From: Actinidia chinensis
Taxonomy: Eukaryota; Streptophyta; Magnoliopsida; Ericales; Actinidiaceae
Assembly: GCA_009663005.1 (NCBI GenBank)
Contig: VIGQ01000197.1
Coordinates: 1 to 30,000, forward strand
Length of the DNA: 30,000 nt
Direction: 5' to 3'
Below, one piece after another: positions 23,411 through 30,000 of the stretch. The position numbers and the translations under genes were made by a program. Each line of letters begins with the position of its first letter. Position 1 is the stretch's first letter. Below the pieces are notes generated by a model. The model saw only the letters and a program-made list of their open reading frames with translations. It did no database searches and was not told the origin of the DNA.

Positions 23411-23443
23411 AATTGATGCTCTTTATAGCCTTGAGCATCAATT
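23411..23443. repeat. Perfect 11-bp inverted repeat (stem-loop)
   Basis: AATTGATGCTC at 23411-23421 and GAGCATCAATT at 23433-23443 around an 11-base loop. Too short for a plant microRNA precursor; function unknown. Confidence 0.6.
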
Positions 23444-23837
23444 AAAAAACTAATAGTGTTTAGAAAGAAAGGTGAAGGATTTTTTCCTCTATATCAAAAC
23501 GTCACCTTCCAAATACATGCAACTCTTTAAACACTAATGCATAAATAGGTGTATATATGTGCTTTATATCGTGTAGAATTCTGTACACTACAAACACATG
23601 AAGAACGTACAAGGGCATCTTCACTAATTCATCAAATCCATTAACAATCATCAACTGATATTCATGAAAAAAAAGGGGCTAAAGTGGCTTACAATTCTTT
23701 CAGCAAAAATTGTATCAAATTAGGTTAAAACCAAAACCCTTCCTCAATTCACAATGATTCATATGTTTACTAAAGTATGAAAAATTTTAAAAAACGTGCA
23801 AGGATTGGAGTTAGTTGAGGGTTTTTTATTAAAGATT

Positions 23838-24546
23838 ATGTAAGGGATAAAATACACGGACTATAAATTTCGGCCGAACTAGGGGCAAGCACTACTGCAA
23901 TGTGGTCGCTTATATAGCAAGCTGGGGGTCTCTGCACGGCCGGAGACCGGTTGTTGAAATGTACCGAACATTAGCTATGAAGGGCTGCAGGCAACCATCA
24001 CTGCCGACTGATCGCTCAATAGCAGATCACCATGCCAAAGCCTGATCGAGGGGGCCACGGCAAGGGTCAGCGGCAATCACCAAGGCACATCATGGGAAAG
24101 AGAGATAACTTGTTTGGCAAGGTTTTATCTGCCAGCCCCCCACGCCTGGAAGGAGACGAATGAATGATGACCAAACTACCAACCAAGGCCTTAGGGGTTA
24201 TGGCTAGGTATCTGCCTACTCATTGACACAACAGTTTGCATGTTTTTTGCCACTGTCGAGCTACAACAGTCCACGACGTATCCAAAACAACCCCAAACCG
24301 ACGAACTGAATATAAAAGGGCTCTAACTTCTACTCTCTATATATACACTTTGTTATCCGCGTTATCTAACTTGACCATCAGATAGCCATTTTTCCGACAA
24401 ATAACTCCGGCAAACGAACTCACTGTTTCCGTGTCACAAGCTTGGCCACAGCAACCAGCAGCCGTCTGCAGACACCTTCCCCACCCTGATCTGCGGCAGA
24501 TTTCTATTCTCAATTCCTTTCTTCCATTTCACAAACACTACACCCC
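23838..24546 (+). mobile_element. Solo LTR-like segment (LTR retrotransposon)
   Basis: Begins near TGTAAGGG and ends near AACACTACA. It is more GC-rich than the surroundings and contains a TATA-like ATATAAAAGGG near 24311. After it come TATCTAACTTGACCATCAGA and CCGACAAATAACTCCGGC, a layout common in the R/U5 part of plant Ty3-type LTRs. No second LTR, primer-binding site or polyprotein is in the window. Ends are approximate. Confidence 0.4.
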
Positions 24547-24946
24547 ACAGAGGTGATGAAAAAAAACAATAGAAAAATGGACTTATATTAAGTAATTAAC
24601 CATAACAAATTGAACTTCAACAAAAATCTTGCTCAAATACAAAAAAGAGTACCAGAGAATGGAGATGGAGATGGTCTCATAATCAAACCTTTTACTGGTT
24701 CTATGTCTGAAACATCAATCGAATCGATATCCAATCTTCACTACTTCTCAAGCCAAAGCCCCGCTTCTGTATTCCCGCAGCCATCTCATTCTCACTCCTC
24801 ATCTCTCTCTCCACTTCTCTCTCATCTTCCCCCTCAACTCTAATCTCTTCACAGCAAACCAAACCGGCTTCTTCGCAGAAACCAGAAACATATCACCATC
24901 CTCCATTTTCACTCTCCCTCTGAATTCCCAAAAACCCTATCTCACC

Positions 24947-25155
24947 ACTTGCGCTGTGGTAAACCCACATGGATTTTTTCCAATGACTTTCGAAACGAAC
25001 CCTAGCATTGAATCGGATGCGTTCGAATTTCGAACGAGACGTGACGACGAAAATATGTTTCGGTCCTTGGAATCGAACCCGAGTCCTCTTCCGATTCTCT
25101 CTTGAATCCATTCTTCAACAGGATTTTGGGTACCGCCTTCGCACGCGATTTCCAT
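24947..25155 (-). CDS. Possible first exon of an unrecognised minus-strand gene
   Basis: Starting at the ATG at 25155 the minus strand reads MEIACEGGTQNPVEEWIQ and continues, with mixed ordinary composition, to GFTTAQV. GTGAGATAGGG then provides a good splice donor just before an in-frame TAG. A Met start, about 70 codons of non-repetitive coding-like text and a donor in frame suggest a real 5' exon. Later exons would lie toward lower coordinates, where the LTR-like segment sits; a block at about 24680-24720 (DIDSIDVSDIEPVK before GTTTG) is a weak candidate. I do not recognise the protein. Confidence 0.4.
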
Positions 25156-25530
25156 ACACTTTCGCGAATTTTTGAATTCTCAACAACTAACGAAACTGAG
25201 AGCTAAGAACCAGTTCATTTTTCCTTGGAATAAATTACATACACACCCCTTCATCTATTACCTTGATCACTTATACCCCCTTCATTGGAAAAAGTCCTAC
25301 ATGGTGACCCCCTCATTTATCATCATTAAGGTAAAAAAAAAGGGTGACTAGAAGCTGTAGAATGACATTTTCGGGGGGACCCTTAAATCATGTACTGCAA
25401 TGAATACATGCAAATTTTTTTATTTTTTTAATTACAATGATTTTTGTTGCCCTGGGCGAGGCTGCTCAAAATCGCGTGCGAATCAGAGTAAGGCGAAGAG
25501 AAACTAAACAAAATAACAGAGCTCTTAATA

Positions 25531-25578
25531 TGTGCATATATTAATTAAATTGGGTATGCACATATTAATTAAATTGTG
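25531..25578. repeat. 24-bp tandem duplication
   Basis: Two adjacent 24-base copies sharing atattaattaaattg with the leading parts tgtgcat and tatgcac. Intergenic. Confidence 0.75.
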
Positions 25579-25645
25579 TAGATGGGGGAGCGGCCTTTTT
25601 ATATACGAAGTAATGGGCCGTGTCAATAGATCACAATCCTCGGAA

Positions 25646-25680
25646 GGATAAATATGAAAGGATATCCTTCATATTTATCC
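25646..25680. repeat. 35-base near-perfect palindrome
   Basis: GGATAAATATGAA(A) followed by GGATATCC and TTCATATTTATCC: the two outer arms are exact reverse complements apart from one bulged A, with a self-complementary centre. It could fold as a hairpin or mark a footprint or end of a small element. It lies between the 24-bp tandem and the triple repeat. Confidence 0.85.
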
Positions 25681-26340
25681 CAATATTATCGGAGATAATG
25701 TAGGAGGTGCTATTGGAGAGTAATCCGCAATTTAGGAGTCATGATCAATTTGGAGTCTAATGAGATGTTCTCTTATAAAAGTAGGTGTCCTTGTGGAGAA
25801 CGAAGTCTTTCCATAAAAAGGCGTCTAGGATAAGTAACCACTCGCTCATTGGCCATATAGAGATAAGATTAAGCATGCTCCCAGTTCCTGGTGAGATCAT
25901 AACTAGTGGCGCGAGGCCCCAATGGGCGATCAATGACTGTAATAGTGATAAAGCGTAGATCCTTCAAGCATGTACCTATCTTGGTAGGTGAATATTTTTC
26001 CCGCATCAATTTCATCCATTTATATTGCAGAATAAGAATAGGGCATTTTGGGGAAGAAAAAGGTGTGGAGGACGAAGAAGGCCATATAAGAGATAGAGAA
26101 AGTGGAAACAATAGGAATAGAAAACTGCAACGGCGACAAGGGGATGGAATTGGGAGGGAGATGGCAGTCTGGGAGGGGAGCTATGAATGGGAAGGGGAAA
26201 GGCAACAATGGCGAGTTAAAATGGGAGAAGGGAGAGTTGTGGGGAAGGTGATTGACGGATCACCAATATTAAGGCAAAGGGAGTGCTGATATGCTAGATA
26301 GAAGCTGTTTGTGCAGTGTGTTTTTATCAATGATTTGGGG

Positions 26341-26608
26341 GTGTGGGTTAAGAGCCTGCATTAGGGTAAAATTTTCATTTATAGTGTTTACTAAACGTCA
26401 ATTTGTATAGTTTAGGCTCGAGCTTTTGGTGTGGGTTAAGAGCCTGCATTATGGGTAAAATTTTCACTTTATAAGTGTTTTCTAAACGTCAAGTGTATAG
26501 TTAAGGCTCAGAGTTTTGGCGGTGGTGGGGTTAAGAGCCTCATTAGGGGGTAAAATTTTCAATTTATATAGTGTTTTACTAAACGCAGTGATGTTAAGCT
26601 CGGTTGGA
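26341..26608. repeat. Three tandem copies of a unit of about 90 bp
   Basis: Copies at about 26341-26428, 26429-26520 and 26521-26608, each reading ggttaagagcct..catta..gggtaaaattttca...tata..gtgttt..ctaaacg.... The copies differ almost only by one- and two-base insertions or deletions (for example ttagggt, ttatgggt, ttaggggg). No coding content. Confidence 0.85.
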
Positions 26609-28153
26609 ATCATTTTTTTTTAATTTTTTGGCTGATTTTTTTTAAGTTTATAAGCAAAAAAATCAATCAAAATTGATTTTTTTTGTTTTTTATTTATTTT
26701 TAACTAAAGTAAAGCCAAAAAAGCAAAAAGGCAAAAAAAATCTTGACTTTTTGATAGTAATTTTTAAAAAGTTTAACTTTTAGTATTATTAAAGGAGCCT
26801 AAATAATTATAATTAATTGTTTAGCGGAATAATAATAATTTTAACTAAATATCCAATGATCTAAATTGTCCCATCTGAAGCAGGGTCAGACATCCATGTT
26901 AAAGATTTTAGTTTCATCGATGTCCATGTTTAGTTTGAAATGAATTTTTAACGAATTAAAATTCATTTAATTTAAGATTGGATAACAATCTATCGACTAA
27001 GTCGGATTATTAATTTTGTGAATCCCAATATCACTTATTTGTTTTACAATAGATTGAGTGTTGGATTAATATTTTTTTTTTTATGTTTTTCATGATTGGT
27101 CCTCTATCACATTTTAAATAATACCTTTTTTAAATATTTTCCTTAATTAAAATTATTAGCATCAATTTGTCATTCATTCCATATAAGAAATATATTAGTA
27201 GTACAATCCCGTTGCCAATGAAAGGAATTGTTAGTTTAAATATAAAAATAATTTTATTTAATTAAAATCATACTTTTATTAAGTGCTATATATAAGTTAA
27301 ACTATTGTTTTAAAATATTAAACTCACGCAAGTATAATTATGTGATAGATATATAAAATTAATGATATTAAATGGTTTATATATATGTTTAACCTAAATT
27401 TTGATTTTATGTACCATGTGTCCCTATGATATTTTTTTTTTTACTTTTCTGTTCAAACAAAAAAATTAGTAAAGAACAAAAAAATAATTCGAAAAATACA
27501 AGAAATTAATCTATTTTTACGATTTTAGTGTTTTTTTTTTAAAAAAATTAATTTATTTTTACTTGTTTGACCATTCTTTAAAATAATTTTTTAAAATAGA
27601 TTTATTATTATTATATTTTTAATTTTTAAAAATTAAATAAGAGATAAAATTATATATTGAATTGATCAGAATTTGAACAAATGATGATTTTATATTTACA
27701 TTATATTACTAAAAAAAATCGTATTTAATAATAAAATCATTTAGATAAATGATTAAATCATAACTTTAGTAATTTTGGATATTTTATGGGTATTTTAATA
27801 ACTTTAGGCATAATCCATTCTTCTTGGATTTGTAATAATGGGAATGGCTGATATTACAAATTCGACCAATTTGATAATTACAAATTCGTCGAATTATATA
27901 TCTAACTTCAAATAAAGTACACAAAATACTAATATTATGACTCCATCGAATTTTATCCAATCCGACATTATAATTTTCAAACAAATATGCCCGAACTTCC
28001 TGATATGCGTGCGACCTCTGCGATGGATGAGGTACGTGTACACCTCCTTCCACATCGCTCGTGGCAAAGATTGTATCCTTCTCCTAGGTTCGGCGGCGCG
28101 CGAGAGAACTGCCCAATCTTCATTTTTCGTCTCCACTCCCTCCTCTCACAGTC

Positions 28154-28326
28154 TCCATATAAATCCTCCTCTCACATCCTCTGCTTTCCCCTCCCTTCAA
28201 TCTTCCACTTCCCTTATTTCTAGGGTTTTTCTTTTCTCTTCTCTCCTCTCTCCTACAACTTTCTTCTTTTTCTTATGTTTTTTCTTCTCCACCCTCTCTT
28301 TATTGGGTTCATACATCCATCCTAAA
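28154..28326 (+). promoter_or_regulatory. TATA box and pyrimidine-rich leader of a plus-strand transcript
   Basis: CCATATAAATCC at about 28155-28166 is a good TATA box. It is followed, at the usual distance, by a long CT-rich leader that includes the telo-box-related CTAGGGTTTTTC near 28222 and repeated tctctcc. The leader ends at the ATG at 28327. This layout is typical of well-expressed plant genes, often of the translation machinery. Confidence 0.5.
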
Positions 28327-28404
28327 ATGAGTACAACAAGATCAGTTCGACATGGTCCGATCTCGGCCGCCGCCCTCCCCGCCGCCGCCGCCGTAATTCC
28401 CATT
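28327..28404 (+). CDS. Short ORF or first exon after the leader; protein not recognised
   Basis: ATG at 28327 opens MSTTRSVRHGPISAAALP followed by an Ala run. Read straight through it gives 26 residues and stops at TAA (28405-28407). Alternatively GCCGCC|GTAATT at about 28392 is a plausible donor, making this the first coding exon of a larger gene continuing past the window. The basic N-terminus followed by an Ala/Pro-rich stretch could be part of an organelle-targeting sequence, but that is a guess. A GCC trinucleotide run makes up the Ala codons. Confidence 0.4.
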
Positions 28405-28407
28405 TAA

Positions 28408-29886
28408 ACTCTAACTTCTACCCCATATATGCTTACATTTATATGTATTTATGGTATATCTGTATTTTTTTTTTGAGTTTAAGTCCTACCTCTCTTACGT
28501 TTGTTACTTTGTTTTTCTTCTGGAGCTCTTAGTGAGAGATCGTGCCGATCTTGTTTAATGCCCCTAAAGTTAGTTTTTTTTTTCTAACAATTGGTAAACG
28601 AATCGTCGATTGGGTGTTGTATGATTGGAGATATTGAACTAGGTTGGTTCAGGTGCGTAGATTTTATTGTGTTAGTGGGGGTTTTTGAAGGGATAAGCTC
28701 CAAATTTAGCGGGCACACTTTCGGGATGTCTGGAGACTTTGACGCCAAAAAGTTCGGAAGCGAGTTGAGGTTTGAGAGAGCGCCAGGTTTGTTCTTTCAT
28801 AATAAAGTAGTGGTAGGGGTGGTAAAAGTGATGAATATTGTCTTCAGAGATCTTATTAATGTGGGTATTAGTTAGTCTTCATTTGTTATTATAGGTGGAT
28901 TTCAAATCAATGGATTTAGTGTTTAAGTTTCAACAAAAAAATATAAAGATTTAGTAGCTTGTTCAAATTAGAGTGGGACAGGGATTCGAGTATAGAAGAT
29001 GTATTTCTTGTAAAATCTACATATCTCTGGCTGAAAGATTTCAAATCATCTTTTTAAGGGTCATTCAAATCGATAATTATAAAGCTTTAAACGAATCAAA
29101 ACTCATTGTTGAAATCATCATAACGTATCAATCTAAGTTTGATCTTTTAATTAAGTAATTATCCCAAATCGATTCATTTGAAATTCTCGTCTATCCAAAT
29201 GGAGCTTACTTAGTAAATTCAGTAATTAGTGGTGGTTGAGTTACGGTGTATTTGTATTTATGACTCATTGTTTAAGTTTGATTGCGATGTGCTTTAGTGT
29301 GAATTGTATTTTTATGCCCCCCCACCAAAAATATGATTTAGTAGTTCCCTAAATTCCTTATCTACAAGTGACTTTGGTGGCCAGAAGGAATATTGTAGCC
29401 AAAACGGAAAGATTTTTCACACAGCAAGTTACACGTGGCGATACATGTCCTTCATTGTGATAGTTTAATGGGATCTTTTGAGAATCCTCAGGGATGACCC
29501 TAGATTTTGACAAAAAGTGGGTCAATGCAGGGAGTTGGAGGTTTTGATGGCTATTTGGGTATAGTTCTCACATCATTTTGAGTATGGCTTGAGCGGAGGT
29601 CAGCGAGGGGGGAGAGGGGAAAAGTGACGTGAATTTGGGTGGTAGGAGATTGATGTGTGTTCATGTGGACTTGCCATCTGGTGCATTTTTCTTCGGTTAT
29701 AGGCCATAAGGAGGTTGCGGATGTATGAGGAGACGAGTGGCATGAGAGAGTTCCAGATCTTCGAGGATTCTGGAATAAGTGCTAGGTTACGCTGAGGTAG
29801 CGGGTATGGTGATGACAAATTGAAGTTTGGGATATGATCCCATTGAGTTGGGGGGTGGGGGTGTGGTAGATTTTTTTTTCCCGGCC

Positions 29887-29917
<31 letters not shown>

Positions 29918-29999
29918 CTTCATGGAGTTATGGTGGATGATCATCTATATGGTTATACCCCCGTGGTACATTATATGTTATAAATTCTGGTGCTTACAA
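28408..29999. other. No recognised gene; possibly intron of the gene starting at 28327
   Basis: AT-rich, with scattered open frames that lack splice context or familiar motifs. A T run of 29 bases stands at 29889-29917. Nothing else is supported. Confidence 0.35.
29889..29917. repeat. T homopolymer
   Basis: About 29 consecutive T bases near the right edge of the window. No A-tailed retroelement could be tied to it. Confidence 0.9.
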
Positions 30000-30000
30000 A

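Larger units (their letters stand above)
20583..23837. other. Long intergenic stretch without a recognisable gene
   Basis: AT-rich and without supported exons. Items seen: a MITE-like scrap at about 21108-21298 with gagccgagctcgag and ends tagggttgata / aatcacccccaaca; a CTT/CTC-rich microsatellite at 21840-21915; a box-B-like gagttcaatccct on the minus strand near 22295; and a perfect 11-bp inverted repeat at 23411-23443. None adds up to a gene. Confidence 0.4.
25156..28150. other. Intergenic, AT-rich, several repeats
   Basis: No supported exon. 25225-25420 (aaattacatacacaccccttcatc ... accccctcatttatc, described in parts) resembles the end of a MULE-like noncoding element. Separate entries cover the 24-bp tandem, the palindrome and the triple repeat. 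26620-27780 is extremely AT-rich with T and A runs and shows nothing else. The long open frame at 25906-26289 is a Gly/Glu/Arg-rich by-product of purine-rich sequence. Confidence 0.4.

Noticed and set aside
25906..26289. 127-codon plus-strand open frame rich in Gly, Glu and Arg
   Set aside because: It follows from purine-rich low-complexity DNA; no domain, no leader and no homologue that I recognise.
27937..28407. 156-codon plus-strand open frame through the leader at 28154-28326
   Set aside because: It runs through the TATA box and pyrimidine-rich leader; the Ser/Phe/Leu-rich text reflects the CT repeats. The short frame from 28327 is the better candidate.
29600..29944. 114-codon minus-strand open frame with a Lys run
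   Set aside because: The start is in the T homopolymer at 29889-29917 and the rest has no recognisable domain or splice context.

Overview
This window looks like nuclear DNA from a flowering plant, probably a dicot. It has AT-rich intergenic sequence, many short GT-AG introns, CT-rich 5' leaders, and small plant-type transposons (SINEs, hAT-like MITEs, short LTR elements). Three protein genes can be assembled from spliced exons. All three lie on the minus strand: a SurE-type nucleotidase (1-3445, 3' end cut by the window edge), a GLYR2-like glyoxylate/succinic semialdehyde reductase (6446-13481), and a glycine-rich hnRNP-type RNA-binding protein with two RRMs (14853-about 19301). The first two genes do not form a pathway with the third; this is ordinary plant gene spacing, not an operon or cluster.

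The most striking observation is about reading frames. The SurE gene reads cleanly through nine exons (370 codons, all junction phases agreeing). In contrast, the GLYR2-like and hnRNP-like genes keep their exon order, splice-site positions and most codons, but nearly every exon is hit by one- or two-base insertions or deletions. Many of these are gains or losses in short homopolymers, and several splice donors are lost the same way. Either both neighbouring genes are unusually indel-rich pseudogenes, or part of this contig carries uncorrected long-read consensus errors. I favour the second explanation but cannot decide from sequence alone.

Layout: 1-3445 SurE gene; 3446-6445 intergenic, AT-rich with possible MULE-like ends; 6446-13481 GLYR2-like gene, whose introns carry a SINE (8135-8330), a hAT-like MITE (7557-7782) and two related short LTR (TRIM-like) elements (about 10178-10461 and 12023-12315); 13482-14852 intergenic; 14853-19301 RNA-binding protein gene, with a second SINE, an internal intron duplication and a GGGCC-rich insert; 19764-20574 a hAT-type non-autonomous element with perfect terminal repeats and 8-bp target duplications; 20583-23837 mostly featureless; about 23838-24546 a solo-LTR-like segment; 24947-25155 a possible first exon of an unrecognised minus-strand gene; 25156-28150 AT-rich with a palindrome and two tandem repeats; 28154-28392 a plausible plus-strand promoter, leader and first exon of an unrecognised gene; 28400-30000 nothing recognised. 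I see no CRISPR array, rRNA, intact tRNA, phage-like system or convincing new biological system.
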